A program made the translations under genes and the position numbers. A DNA stretch of 64,000 bases from positions 11,001 to 75,000 of the forward strand of contig CAZYFT010000003.1 of the NCBI GenBank assembly GCA_964646575.1, read 5' to 3'. The DNA is from GCA-016700035 sp964646575 (GTDB taxonomy: Bacteria; Patescibacteriota; Saccharimonadia; CAILAD01; GCA-016700035). A model generated the notes under the pieces. The model saw nothing but the letters and a program-made list of their open reading frames with translations. It searched no databases and was not told the DNA's origin. Shown here piece by piece: positions 24,773-33,647 of this stretch. Within the stretch, counting starts at the first letter, position 1. Each line of letters starts with the position of its first letter.

Positions 24773-24880
24773 AAAAAACGCCTGCACACAAAAGTTGCAG
24801 CTTAATGTGATCAGCGTTTGAGTAAAAGTTTAAGCATCCTCTTACCACCCATTGTAGGGGGTATTTTCCAGGTTTGTCAA
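24773..24880 (-). promoter_or_regulatory. rpoB promoter followed by terminator-like leader hairpin
   Basis: Minus-strand TTGACA (24875-24880, overlapping the MFS stop) is 18 nt before TACAAT (24851-24856), giving a leader of about 225 nt. Within it CTGCA/TGCAG plus AAACGC/GCGTTT build a hairpin ending in TTTTTT (24773-24778). The hairpin may terminate the MFS transcript, attenuate rpoB, or both. The remaining leader to 24618 has another stem, AGCTCGGC/GCCGGGCT, and no ORF. Confidence 0.55.
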
Positions 24881-26124
24881 GCATATTTAGCGGAGATTCC
24901 GCGAAATCGCAAAACGAGGAATGCACCTACAATAAACAACATCGCACCAACTCCAGCAATCACGGCCAAAGCATTAAACGTATCAGCCAGCAAACCGGCC
25001 GCAAAAACTGGCACCAATGCGGCGATATTTATCATCATATTGAGCGTGCCAAACACCTGTCCACGAAGCCGATCGGTAGAGGCGTACTGCAAGAGCGTTT
25101 GGGCCGAAACTAGAATCATGGCATTAAACACGCCAAGCGTGAAGGTCATAATTATACTCATCGCCTTCAGGAACGTACCTTGCGAACTCGCTCCAACAAT
25201 CGGTAAAGCAACCAATATGGCTGAGGCGCAAAAAAGTGATACAAAGATTACTTTTACCTTATTGCGATGCTGTAAGAGCTTGGCTGCAAATACCGAGCCG
25301 AGAACTAAACCAATTCCTGCAGGCATCACGAGCCAATAGCTCGATTGCTCAAGCCCAACCTGGAAAAATGACTCTGATAAGGCCGGCGCCAGCGCCGAAA
25401 CCACACCAACGATTGTTTGCGCTAAGGCGATAAGTACCATTGGGAAAAGTAGCACTTTTGAGCCAACAATCTCACCAAAGTGGCCATGTAAGTCTCGAGC
25501 GATGGACCGACTGATACCTTTGAGGTCAAACTTACCTTCATGCACGGCCGGAATACGCGGCAACAGGAGTGAGAGCATTGTCGCCACCAGAAAAGCGATG
25601 GTCACAATAACATATACGGCATGAATACCAGACTTGGCGATGACCGGTCCAGCTAATGAGTACCCAATAATAAAGCTGGCATTGAGTGTAAATACAAACA
25701 GCGAGTTGGCTGCCACCAACTCTTTTTTGGTTACCAACTTTGGCAGCGCGGCCCCCTCTGCGGGTACAAAAAATTGCGAAAATATCGAGATGAGAAAAAC
25801 TAGCACATATACGGCTAGAATTTGTGTATCTAGAAATATCAACATCGGAACCAGCAATGCTCGAAAGGCATTCGTCCACACCAAGACAGTTTTTCGGTCA
25901 CGATGATCGACATACGCGCCGGCTGGAACTGCTAGAAAAATTGCCGGCAAACCAATCGCTACAATCAGTAAAGATACCGCACTATTTGCAAACGAAGTTT
26001 GTGAGGCAATGTCGTATATGCGAATGAGCAGCGCATAGTTTAAGAGCTGAGCCGCTATCTGGCTCGTAAGTTGTGCGCCCCAAAGTTTAAGAAATTGTCG
26101 GTTCTTGAGAACCTTAGAATACAT
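24877..26124 (-). CDS. MFS transporter
   Basis: 415 aa with about 12 hydrophobic segments. The loop between TM2 and TM3 reads GAYVDHRDRKTVLVWTNAF, the major-facilitator signature region. The N-terminus FLKLWGAQLTSQIAAQLLNY is typical of the EntS/MFS-drug exporter type. Substrate unknown; export of small molecules is the family's usual role. A Shine-Dalgarno (GAGGAG) and a TACAAT box lie upstream. It ends on top of the rpoB -35 box. Confidence 0.85.
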   Translation of the reverse strand: MYSKVLKNRQFLKLWGAQLTSQIAAQLLNYALLIRIYDIASQTSFANSAVSLLIVAIGLPAIFLAVPAGAYVDHRDRKTVLVWTNAFRALLVPMLIFLDTQILAVYVLVFLISIFSQFFVPAEGAALPKLVTKKELVAANSLFVFTLNASFIIGYSLAGPVIAKSGIHAVYVIVTIAFLVATMLSLLLPRIPAVHEGKFDLKGISRSIARDLHGHFGEIVGSKVLLFPMVLIALAQTIVGVVSALAPALSESFFQVGLEQSSYWLVMPAGIGLVLGSVFAAKLLQHRNKVKVIFVSLFCASAILVALPIVGASSQGTFLKAMSIIMTFTLGVFNAMILVSAQTLLQYASTDRLRGQVFGTLNMMINIAALVPVFAAGLLADTFNALAVIAGVGAMLFIVGAFLVLRFRGISAKYA

Positions 26125-26175
26125 CGCGCGCTTCCATCTCCTCTATTGTATGGGAGTTTCCAGAAGAAGAGAAGC

Positions 26176-26793
26176 TTACTTGTCCTGTTTCGTCGGGGTT
26201 TTGGTGATTACTTTATCAACTAAGCCATATGTTGCAGCTTCATCGGCGCTCATCCAGTAATCGCGATCCGAATCTGAAGCGATTTTTTCAACCGACTGGC
26301 CAGAGCGATCAGCCAACATTGCGTTGAGCTTTTCACGAATTTTAATGATTTCCTTAGCGGTAATCTCAATATCTGCCGCCGTACCCTCAAAGCCACCGCT
26401 GGGCTGATGGATCATCACGCGGCTATTTGGCAAGGCAAAACGCTTACCCTTGGCACCCATTGCGAGAAGAAACGCACCCATCGAAGCCGCCATACCCACA
26501 CATATGGTCGAGACATCTGGCTTAATGTGCTCCATGGTATCAAAAATCGCCAGACCAGCCGAAACGCTGCCGCCCGGAGAGTTAATATAGAGCGTAATAT
26601 CCTGGTTTGGGTCTTCGCTTTGTAAAAAGAGCAACTGAGCGATGATGAGATTCGCCACGGTGTCATCCACCCCCGTACCCAAAAAGATAATGCGCTCCTT
26701 CAATAGGCGCGAGTAAATGTCATACGCCCGCTCCCCCATCGCAGTCTTCTCAATTACGGTTGGAACCAAAAGTGAATTGTGAATCTTATCCAT
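26176..26793 (-). CDS. clpP: ATP-dependent Clp protease proteolytic subunit
   Basis: Serine peptidase that forms the tetradecameric chamber used with ClpC or ClpX. Ser in GMAASMGAFLLAMG and His in SRVMIHQPSGG are in place. The start ATG at 26793 is chosen over the upstream frame to 26844 because GGAGGG lies directly before it and the N-terminus (NSLLVPTVIEKT) then fits the family; 205 aa. It lies 17 nt after tig and is likely co-transcribed from the CIRCE-controlled promoter. Its partner clpC is at 38884. Confidence 0.96.
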   Translation of the reverse strand: MDKIHNSLLVPTVIEKTAMGERAYDIYSRLLKERIIFLGTGVDDTVANLIIAQLLFLQSEDPNQDITLYINSPGGSVSAGLAIFDTMEHIKPDVSTICVGMAASMGAFLLAMGAKGKRFALPNSRVMIHQPSGGFEGTAADIEITAKEIIKIREKLNAMLADRSGQSVEKIASDSDRDYWMSADEAATYGLVDKVITKTPTKQDK

Positions 26794-26810
26794 ATGCCCT
26801 CCTAACTTGC

Positions 26811-28097
26811 TTACTTCTTCTGCTTCGCCTGATCGCACAGCCAATCTACGGCTTTTTGCGTTACGATACGATTCGAAAGATCATGCTTAAATTCTTCACG
26901 ATCGAGTTCTGCCAAAATCTTCGGGTCTGAGTAGTTCATGCGCATTTTCTCGAGACTGTCGGTAACTTCATCAACGGTTGCGGTAAACTTCTGCTTTTCA
27001 ATAATGTCGCGAATAATCAGCCCAATGGCGATGCGTCGGCGGGCTTCAACGTGCAGTTCTTCATGGAACTCTTTTGGATCTTTACCTTGTACTTTCAGCC
27101 AGTCTTCCAGCTTCATGCCAGAAGATTCAACTTGGTGTTCGTACTGATGCTCCAGCTCGTGCGCCTGATTGTCTTCCAACATCTTCGATACCGGCAATTT
27201 CGTTTCCGTAATCACCTTGTCGAGCACTTCGGTCTCGTACGTCTTGCGATAATCATCGTCTTTACCAGCCTGAATGTTGCTCTTCACATCGTTTTTGAGG
27301 TCAGCGAGTTTTTCAAACTTCATATCTAGGCTTTTAGCGAAAGCATCATCCAGCTTCGGCAAAGCAATTTCACGCACTTCATGCACCTTCGCGGTAAAGG
27401 TTACAACTTTTCCAGCAAGATCAGCAGCGTGATACTCTTCCGGGAAAGTAATATCAAACGTCTTCTCATCGCCCTTTTTCATGCCAACCAGCTCTTCTTC
27501 GTAGCCTGGGATAAACTTACCGCTCCCAAGCTCTAAAAGATGATTCATGCCAGCAGCACCTTCAACCGGCTTGCCTTCACGCACGCCTTCAAAGTCAAAA
27601 CGTACTTCGTCGCCCATCTTTGCGGCGCGATTCACACTCTTGCGCTCGGCGGCCTGACGCTGCAGCTCTTCCAGGGCAGTCTTCACTTCGTCTTCACTGG
27701 TTTGTGGCGGATCGTATTTTACGCGCACCTTGGTATAGTCATAATCAATCGTCGGCACGATTGCGATTTTTGCTACATATTCCATTTCCTCAAACGGCAC
27801 AAACTTGGTTACTTCCACTTTTGGCTCTGCTAGTGGCGTAATGTCATGCCCCTGAATTGCCTCTGTGTAGGTTGCGGCTAGCACTTTTTCTACAACTTCT
27901 AGCTGAAGTTTAGCCTGATCAAGCTCGCGCTCCACCATCTCGTCGGGAGCTTTGCCCGGACGAAAACCAGCTACTTTTACGCCAGCCTTTAGCTTTTGCA
28001 CTACAGCAGCTTTAGCGCTCTGCAGCTCTTCTTTAGTTACTACTACGTTTAATTCAAGTTCAGCGGCTTCCCGCTTGGAAATGGTTGCTTTTGTCAT
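26811..28097 (-). CDS. tig: Trigger factor
   Basis: Ribosome-bound chaperone and peptidyl-prolyl isomerase, 428 aa. The ribosome-binding signature region GVKVAGFRPGKAPDEMVERE is at about 38-57, the FKBP-like domain at about 155-245 (GDEVRFDFEG, then YEEELVGMKKGDEKTFDITF), and a long helical C-terminal domain follows. A TGG-TAAAAT box lies 9 nt before the ATG, so the leader may be very short. A CIRCE element sits 36 nt upstream. Confidence 0.96.
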   Translation of the reverse strand: MTKATISKREAAELELNVVVTKEELQSAKAAVVQKLKAGVKVAGFRPGKAPDEMVERELDQAKLQLEVVEKVLAATYTEAIQGHDITPLAEPKVEVTKFVPFEEMEYVAKIAIVPTIDYDYTKVRVKYDPPQTSEDEVKTALEELQRQAAERKSVNRAAKMGDEVRFDFEGVREGKPVEGAAGMNHLLELGSGKFIPGYEEELVGMKKGDEKTFDITFPEEYHAADLAGKVVTFTAKVHEVREIALPKLDDAFAKSLDMKFEKLADLKNDVKSNIQAGKDDDYRKTYETEVLDKVITETKLPVSKMLEDNQAHELEHQYEHQVESSGMKLEDWLKVQGKDPKEFHEELHVEARRRIAIGLIIRDIIEKQKFTATVDEVTDSLEKMRMNYSDPKILAELDREEFKHDLSNRIVTQKAVDWLCDQAKQKK

Positions 28098-28132
28098 AAT
28101 AGCTAAATTTTACCAAACTGTGGATAAATAAT

Positions 28133-28159
28133 CTAGCACTCGCTCCCACAGAGTGCTAG
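28133..28159. promoter_or_regulatory. CIRCE operator upstream of tig-clpP
   Basis: CTAGCACTC (28133-28141), 9 nt, GAGTGCTAG (28151-28159). This matches the HrcA consensus TTAGCACTC-N9-GAGTGCTAA at 8 of 9 positions in each arm, and its arms are perfectly complementary to each other. It predicts HrcA repression of tig-clpP. Confidence 0.85.
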
Positions 28160-28206
28160 TCCAACTGTTAAATTATCTCACGGAAGTAATTAATTCGACG
28201 ATGGCA

Positions 28207-28827
28207 CTAAGTTGTTAATATTGAAAGTGATTTCTTGCGGAACTCTTCTACAGATTTAGCGAACTGTTCGTACGTCATTGAATTGAACCACTTTATAAGC
28301 TCATCCTCCTGCTCTTTTGAAATATGTACCCAATTTCGAACCTGTCGCATTTTATCGAATTCTGCAATCTGACTAACATCATATAAATCAAGCCTTTGAA
28401 CAAGCTTGATAAGGTCGTAGAACCGCCACTCGCCTCGGCGCATATCTTTGATTATTGAATCGAGCCATGGATCTGAATTTGTACGCTGTGCAATTTGAGA
28501 ATCCACCACAACACTCAACACCCCTTCGTAAACACCCCCTAATGACACAACTGCTTGAAGTTTCTGCAGATCCTTCAAAGTAAACTGAGGGCCAAGCCAG
28601 TCCTGAATTGACCAAAGATAGTCAAACAACATCAGCTGTTCAGCGACCCGGTACCTCATAGGCATGTCTAAAAATGACCACCTCTTTTGATATGTGGTCA
28701 ACCTCATCCAACGACGATACTGTATTGGGAGGCCACTAAGCTGCCCCTCTAACATCTCATAACAATTATGCCCAGTGCTTAGTAAGGGCATAAAGCAATG
28801 AGGACATTGGTCCAAAGTAGCCTTCAC
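28207..28827 (-). CDS. Uncharacterised protein with N-terminal zinc motif and HEPN-like RNxxH
   Basis: 206 aa, not assigned. The N-terminus has C8-P-H-C11 followed by H19-N-C21, a likely zinc knuckle. The rest is predicted all-helical and contains MRQVRNWVHIS near residue 165, resembling the Rx4-6H motif of HEPN domains (DUF4145-type proteins). It starts with GTG and lies just downstream of tRNA-Leu. It has lower G/C than the other accessory genes, so it may have a different origin. Confidence 0.7.
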   Translation of the reverse strand: MKATLDQCPHCFMPLLSTGHNCYEMLEGQLSGLPIQYRRWMRLTTYQKRWSFLDMPMRYRVAEQLMLFDYLWSIQDWLGPQFTLKDLQKLQAVVSLGGVYEGVLSVVVDSQIAQRTNSDPWLDSIIKDMRRGEWRFYDLIKLVQRLDLYDVSQIAEFDKMRQVRNWVHISKEQEDELIKWFNSMTYEQFAKSVEEFRKKSLSILTT

Positions 28828-28853
28828 TTCTTTATTGTTTAACTAAGTAAATC

Positions 28854-28938
28854 TGGTGCGGATGAAAGGACTCGAACCTTCACGTCTTGCGACACTAGCT
28901 CCTAAGGCTAGCGTGTCTACCAGTTCCACCACATCCGC
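28854..28938 (-). tRNA. tRNA-Leu (anticodon UAG), CCA encoded
   Basis: The minus strand reads GCGGATGTGG at the 5' end, an anticodon arm CTAGC-CTTAGGA-GCTAG with anticodon TAG, a long variable arm (class II tRNA), a T arm with GGTTCGAGTCC, and a 3' CATCCGC-A-CCA. The acceptor stem pairs 7/7. The first 55 bases are repeated at 29039-29093 beyond the N run; after merging, this gene lies about 9 nt downstream of rsmD and is probably co-transcribed. Confidence 0.95.
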
Positions 28939-29038
28939 NNNNNNNNNNNNNNNNNNNNNNNNNNNNNNNNNNNNNNNNNNNNNNNNNNNNNNNNNNNNNN
29001 NNNNNNNNNNNNNNNNNNNNNNNNNNNNNNNNNNNNNN
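28939..29038. other. Scaffold gap that is an unmerged 55-bp contig overlap
   Basis: 100 N between two identical 55-bp copies of the tRNA-Leu 5' part (28884-28938 and 29039-29093). The simplest reading is one tRNA gene, contigs overlapping by a 55-mer, and no missing sequence. Confidence 0.9.
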
Positions 29039-29102
29039 GTCTTGCGACACTAGCTCCTAAGGCTAGCGTGTCTACCAGTTCCACCACATCCGCGTACCGT
29101 GG

Positions 29103-29645
29103 CTATTTTTTGTAATACGCGATTTGCGTTTCGCCATACTCGCGAGTTTTCACAAGTTTAGCAGGCCCTAGTATATCAGCTAATTTCTCTCGAGACGAGC
29201 ATGATATCACCAGCACCCCACCCTCCGCCAGCTTACCTGCAGCGAGCTCCGCAATACTGGCATCAAAACTCGCATAGGGCGGATCAAAAAAGATGATATC
29301 GTAACTCTCTTCGGTATGCCCCAAAAAAGCCTTCACATCTTCCTGCGCGATCTTGTATTCCGACTGCACACCCAGTTCTGCGGCGTTAGTTTGCAAACAC
29401 TTGGCCGCCGCGTGGGCTTTTTCAACAGCCACCACGCTTTTGGCCTCACGACTGAGTGCTTCAAAGCCCAAAGCACCACTTCCCGCATACAAATCGAGTA
29501 CTGTGAGACCCGAGAGCTCTTCGCCCAACACGCTCATAATTGCCTGCCGCACTTTTTGCGAGATAGGTCGCGTGCCCTCGCCGGGTTGGCGAATAACTTT
29601 ATACCGAAGTGTGCCGGCCGTGATGCGCGTCGTAAAATCTGGCAT
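29103..29645 (-). CDS. rsmD: 16S rRNA (guanine966-N2)-methyltransferase RsmD
   Basis: 180 aa Rossmann methyltransferase. The SAM-binding loop is DLYAGSGALGFEALSR (about 47-62) and the catalytic motif is FFDPPYAS (DPPY). The N-terminus GTLRYKVIRQPGEGTRPISQ matches the RsmD family's substrate-side block. It follows the phospholipase-C-like gene by 5 nt. Confidence 0.93.
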   Translation of the reverse strand: MPDFTTRITAGTLRYKVIRQPGEGTRPISQKVRQAIMSVLGEELSGLTVLDLYAGSGALGFEALSREAKSVVAVEKAHAAAKCLQTNAAELGVQSEYKIAQEDVKAFLGHTEESYDIIFFDPPYASFDASIAELAAGKLAEGGVLVISCSSREKLADILGPAKLVKTREYGETQIAYYKK

Positions 29646-29650
29646 AGTTT

Positions 29651-30421
29651 CTACCTCGTGCCAGCAAGCTGTCGGGCTGGCTTAGTTGCCCAAGCTTCTT
29701 CGTAGGCTGCAAGCCATGCGGCGGCAATCATTTGTGGTATTTTTGGTACCACCATTGCACGAACTGATTTAGCAAGCTTTGTGGTCCAGCCGTGGGCAAT
29801 AAAATCTTCGTACAATCCAAGTTTGGCGATCTTGAGCGACTCTTCTTTAATAGCCGCCTCAATGCCCTTTTCTTTAATGAGATCTACAAGCGCCATATCA
29901 AACTTAACGCGCAGTGGTGAAAACATCGTGGCGGTAGAAATGCCGCTTTCAAAGGCGATGTGTGAGCTCTTCCAGCCCTTCGATCCCCACGTTTTCCAGC
30001 GTCGTGTCATTTTAGAAGCCTCGGCGTATTCTTCGGCAATCAACTTATAGCTAATGTGGTGGGCGGGCGTGAGTGAATCAGTAATATAGTGCGCCATCCA
30101 GCCCGCATGGAAACCAGCCTCGATATAATCTTCGCGCTTCAAACAATCTACCAAGTTATTAAAATGGATTTGGATCCAGTTTGGCAGGTGGCCAATTTCA
30201 TTGACTGGGTCCCACAGATGATCTGAGTTGTAGTTGCCTTTTACCTTAAGCCCATCCGGACCACCATAGCCTTCGAAGTTTAAAATGTCACGTCGGCGCG
30301 GAAAGCGATCACGTCGAATCATCCGCGAAACGAGCCGAAAAGCTTCGCGGTCGAGTTTTTGATGTGTGCCGGCCCAGGTGATTTTTCCCTTGCTGGCAAA
30401 TGAGGTAAATCCTGAATTCAT
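29651..30421 (-). CDS. Zinc-dependent phospholipase C/S1-P1 nuclease-like protein
   Basis: 256 aa, all-helical. Histidines and acids fall in the pattern of that fold: H in GNYNSDHLWDP (about 65-75), H in EIGHLPNWIQIHFNN, and AGFHAGWMAHYITDSLTPAH, the equivalent of the HxxxDxxxPxH metal site. No secretion signal is seen. The substrate (phospholipid or nucleic acid) is not determined. It lies between recG and rsmD in one operon. Confidence 0.65.
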   Translation of the reverse strand: MNSGFTSFASKGKITWAGTHQKLDREAFRLVSRMIRRDRFPRRRDILNFEGYGGPDGLKVKGNYNSDHLWDPVNEIGHLPNWIQIHFNNLVDCLKREDYIEAGFHAGWMAHYITDSLTPAHHISYKLIAEEYAEASKMTRRWKTWGSKGWKSSHIAFESGISTATMFSPLRVKFDMALVDLIKEKGIEAAIKEESLKIAKLGLYEDFIAHGWTTKLAKSVRAMVVPKIPQMIAAAWLAAYEEAWATKPARQLAGTR

Positions 30422-30426
30422 GGGTT

Positions 30427-32463
30427 TTAATCGAGCGACGTGACGGCCTTTAAGCTATTCACAACCGCTATGACTTGAGGATATTTTACAATTTTTTCTT
30501 GTTTTAGGAAAGAGTCTACGGCTGTTCTTGCCCGTTCCACCTCTTTTGGATCATGCAATGTAGCAAAGCGAAAATCTGCCGCTCCAGATTGGCGTACCCC
30601 AAATCGCTGGCCAGCACCACGATTTGCCAAATCTATTTCGGCCAGCCTAAACCCGTCATTCGTACGAGCCAATGCGGCGATTCGCTGACGTGAGGCGCTA
30701 TCTTGGGTGGTAAATAAATAACATTCGGAGGCAATATCGCTGCGCCCAACTCGTCCACGCAACTGGTGCAAGGTAGCAAGGCCGAACCGGTCGGCTGATT
30801 CCACCAACATAACTGTGGCACGATCCACATGCACGCCAACCTCAATTACTGTGGTGGCCACCAAAATGTCTAGCTCGCCGGCCGCAAACTGGGTCATGAC
30901 TGCATCCTTTTCCTCAGGCTTCAGCTTGCCATGTAAAAGGCCAATCCGCCGATGTCGAAACACCGTGCGCGACAGGCGCTGCATTTCTTGCTTCACAGCC
31001 CGCGAGCCGCTTGGGTCGGCTGCATCAATTGAAGGACAGACAATATAGGCCTGTTCCCCCTTAGTAATGCGAGCATCAATCTCGGCGTACACCCGCACCC
31101 TATCATCTTCGGAGCAGACATGTGTTTTGATAGGAATGCGACCCGGTGGCATATCCGTGAGAAGTGAAATATCCAGATCGCCAAACGCCACCAAGCCAAG
31201 CGTGCGCGGGATTGGCGTGGCAGTCATGGTGAGGACGTGTGGTAAGCGACCAGCCTTATCTTTTAAGCTCAACCGCTGGTTCACACCAAATCGGTGCTGT
31301 TCGTCCACCACAACCAAGCCCAGATTTGGAAACTGGATGTTTTTTGTAATTAGCGCCTGAGTACCAATCACCACATCAACTTTGCCAGCCTGCACCGCCT
31401 CCACTAATTTCGTCCGATCCTTGGCTTTGAGATGGCTCGCCAAAAGCTCAACGCGAATCCCCCACGACTTCAGCAATTCCCGAAAACTTTTTACATGCTG
31501 TGTGCCCAGCACTACTGTTGGCACCATCACCGCCACCTGGAAGCCCGCGCGGATAGCCATGAGGGCTGCGAACGCCGCCACCAAAGTTTTTCCAGAACCG
31601 ACATCGCCTTCTAAAAGTCGACTCATTGGTACGCCACGTTGCATATCCTCAAAGATTTGCCAGCTCACCTTGCGCTGAGAATTCGTGAGCGCAAACGGCA
31701 ATGAACCTACAAACTCTTTGGCCAAGTCCTCTTTAAAAGGTACCTCAATACCTGGCTCGGTCTCTAGCTCCTCGCGCAACACCTTACTGGTTAGCATATG
31801 AAAGAACAGCTCACCAAAAGCCATGCGCTTTTGGGCCTCTTGGAGCTGTTTGGCGTCGGCAGGTTCGTGCAATTCTCTTACTGCAGCCGGCAGCCCAATA
31901 AGTTTTTGCGCACGCAAAACCGACTCCGGCAGCGGATCAGCTAATTTGTCGGCCGCATCAATGCACTGACGCACCAGATTGCGCAAAACCTTGGAGGTAA
32001 CTTTTGCAGTCTCAGGATAGATCGCTACAATCCGACCAGCACGATCAATGCTCGAAGGCCGCTCAAACTGCGGCTGCACCACACTAAATACACCCGCCTT
32101 AAACTTCAGCTCGCCAGTGAAAAAATATTCATCGCCAAGATTAAGCTGGTCAGCCACATAGGGGGCATGAAACCAGGTAAGCTTCAAAGAGCCGGTACTA
32201 TCTACTACCACCGCCTCGGTAATGACCATACGTCGATTGCGAGCAGCCCGCCGAACCGCTACATCTTCAACCTTAGCCCGTACTGTAACAAGGCCTGGAC
32301 GAAGCTGCGCAATTGGCTTGAGTTGAGAAAAATCATCATACCGACGCGGGAAATAATCCAGCAGATCTCGAACGGTCTCCAGACCCATACGCGCGAGCTC
32401 TCGCTCCATTACCTCGCCGACGCCCTTTAAGATAGCGAGGCGCGTATCTAGCCGCACACTCAT
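30427..32463 (-). CDS. recG: ATP-dependent DNA helicase RecG
   Basis: Reverses stalled forks and branch-migrates Holliday junctions. 678 aa. Wedge/OB domain in residues 55-150, Walker A G286-DVGSGKT, Walker B D387-E-Q-H, motif III TATPIPRT near 414, and motif VI with LRGRVGRS. It starts in the ATGA overlap with tyrS. Confidence 0.97.
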   Translation of the reverse strand: MSVRLDTRLAILKGVGEVMERELARMGLETVRDLLDYFPRRYDDFSQLKPIAQLRPGLVTVRAKVEDVAVRRAARNRRMVITEAVVVDSTGSLKLTWFHAPYVADQLNLGDEYFFTGELKFKAGVFSVVQPQFERPSSIDRAGRIVAIYPETAKVTSKVLRNLVRQCIDAADKLADPLPESVLRAQKLIGLPAAVRELHEPADAKQLQEAQKRMAFGELFFHMLTSKVLREELETEPGIEVPFKEDLAKEFVGSLPFALTNSQRKVSWQIFEDMQRGVPMSRLLEGDVGSGKTLVAAFAALMAIRAGFQVAVMVPTVVLGTQHVKSFRELLKSWGIRVELLASHLKAKDRTKLVEAVQAGKVDVVIGTQALITKNIQFPNLGLVVVDEQHRFGVNQRLSLKDKAGRLPHVLTMTATPIPRTLGLVAFGDLDISLLTDMPPGRIPIKTHVCSEDDRVRVYAEIDARITKGEQAYIVCPSIDAADPSGSRAVKQEMQRLSRTVFRHRRIGLLHGKLKPEEKDAVMTQFAAGELDILVATTVIEVGVHVDRATVMLVESADRFGLATLHQLRGRVGRSDIASECYLFTTQDSASRQRIAALARTNDGFRLAEIDLANRGAGQRFGVRQSGAADFRFATLHDPKEVERARTAVDSFLKQEKIVKYPQVIAVVNSLKAVTSLD

Positions 32464-33647
32464 ACGTGAATGCGGACGAAACGACGCTTACCAACCTGCA
32501 CAATCATGCCGGCACGAAGCACAACATCTTCGGCAGATTCAACTACGGCGCCATCTACCCGCACACCCCCTTGAGAAATCAACCGTCGCACTTCAGATTT
32601 TGTGAGGCCAAAAGCATTCGCCATCAGTCCGACGGCATCTGCCAGCTCTTTATCATCAGCACGATAATCCGGAATGTCAGTTGGTGTTTCTCCAGCTCTA
32701 AACTGTTTATTCCAGGCCTCTTCCGCCAATTCAGCAGCTTTCGCACCGTGATACCGACCAACAATCGTGCGAGCTAAACTCGCCTTAGTATCGCGAGGAT
32801 TGGCGCCGGCCGCCATATCTTGCTCCACCGCTGCCACTACCTCCAAATCAACATCAGTCGCCAACTTAAAGTAATGCGGGATCAGCTCATCATTGAGAGC
32901 CATAACCTTGCCGTACATATCCTTTGGCTCGTCGGTGATAAAAATACAGTTTGGCTGCGTCTTACTCATCTTCTTCCCATCCGGGCCGATCAAAAGCTCT
33001 GTCACCATCACGGCCTGAGCTGGCTGTCCAGCGCGCTTTTGCAGTGTGCGTCCAGCCATCATATTAAAGAGCTGATCGTTTCCGCCGAGCTCCACATCGG
33101 CATGTAAGGCTACGGAGTCATAGCCCTGCATCACCGGATACAAAAATTCCTGCAAACCGATCGGCTTACCACTCTCATATCTGCTACGGAAGTTGTCACG
33201 CTCCAACATCTGAGCTACTTTAAACTCACTAGCTAGGAGCAAAATATCAGCAAATTCTAATTGCTTAAGCCACTCGGAGTTATAACGAATTTCGGCTTTC
33301 GATAGGTCAACTATCTGGCCAATCTGCTTGAGATAATTCTTCATATTATGGCGCACATCTTCGCGTGTGAGCTGTTGACGCTCTGACTGCTTATCGGAAG
33401 TATCGCCAATCATAGCGGTGTAGTCACCAATCAAGATAATGACGTGGTGTCCCAGCTCCTGAAATTCGCGCAACTTCCAATACACCACGGCATGACCCAA
33501 ATGAATGCGGTCGCCAGTTGGATCAATGCCAAATTTGATCCGCAGCGGCTTTCTGCCATCGAGACGCTTGGCCAAATCATCCCGCACAATAACATCTTCT
33601 ATGCCGCGGGTGAGGAGTTGCTCTTTTTTATCAGCTTGGGTCTTCAT
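32460..33647 (-). CDS. tyrS: Tyrosyl-tRNA synthetase
   Basis: Class I synthetase charging tRNA-Tyr, 395 aa. H49-L-G-H52 and K226-M-S-K-T230 signatures, tyrosine pocket GLQEFLYPVMQGYDSV, and a C-terminal S4 RNA-binding domain (SEVRRLISQGGVRVDG). It heads tyrS-recG-(PLC-like)-rsmD. A TGA-TACAAT -10 box (33654-33659) ends 6 nt before the ATG, so the mRNA should be leaderless. Confidence 0.96.
   Translation of the reverse strand: MKTQADKKEQLLTRGIEDVIVRDDLAKRLDGRKPLRIKFGIDPTGDRIHLGHAVVYWKLREFQELGHHVIILIGDYTAMIGDTSDKQSERQQLTREDVRHNMKNYLKQIGQIVDLSKAEIRYNSEWLKQLEFADILLLASEFKVAQMLERDNFRSRYESGKPIGLQEFLYPVMQGYDSVALHADVELGGNDQLFNMMAGRTLQKRAGQPAQAVMVTELLIGPDGKKMSKTQPNCIFITDEPKDMYGKVMALNDELIPHYFKLATDVDLEVVAAVEQDMAAGANPRDTKASLARTIVGRYHGAKAAELAEEAWNKQFRAGETPTDIPDYRADDKELADAVGLMANAFGLTKSEVRRLISQGGVRVDGAVVESAEDVVLRAGMIVQVGKRRFVRIHV

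Noticed and set aside
28939..29093. Second tRNA-Leu or att-type direct repeat
   Set aside because: The copy is exactly 55 bp and abuts a 100-N placeholder, as in dnaE; an assembly overlap explains it.
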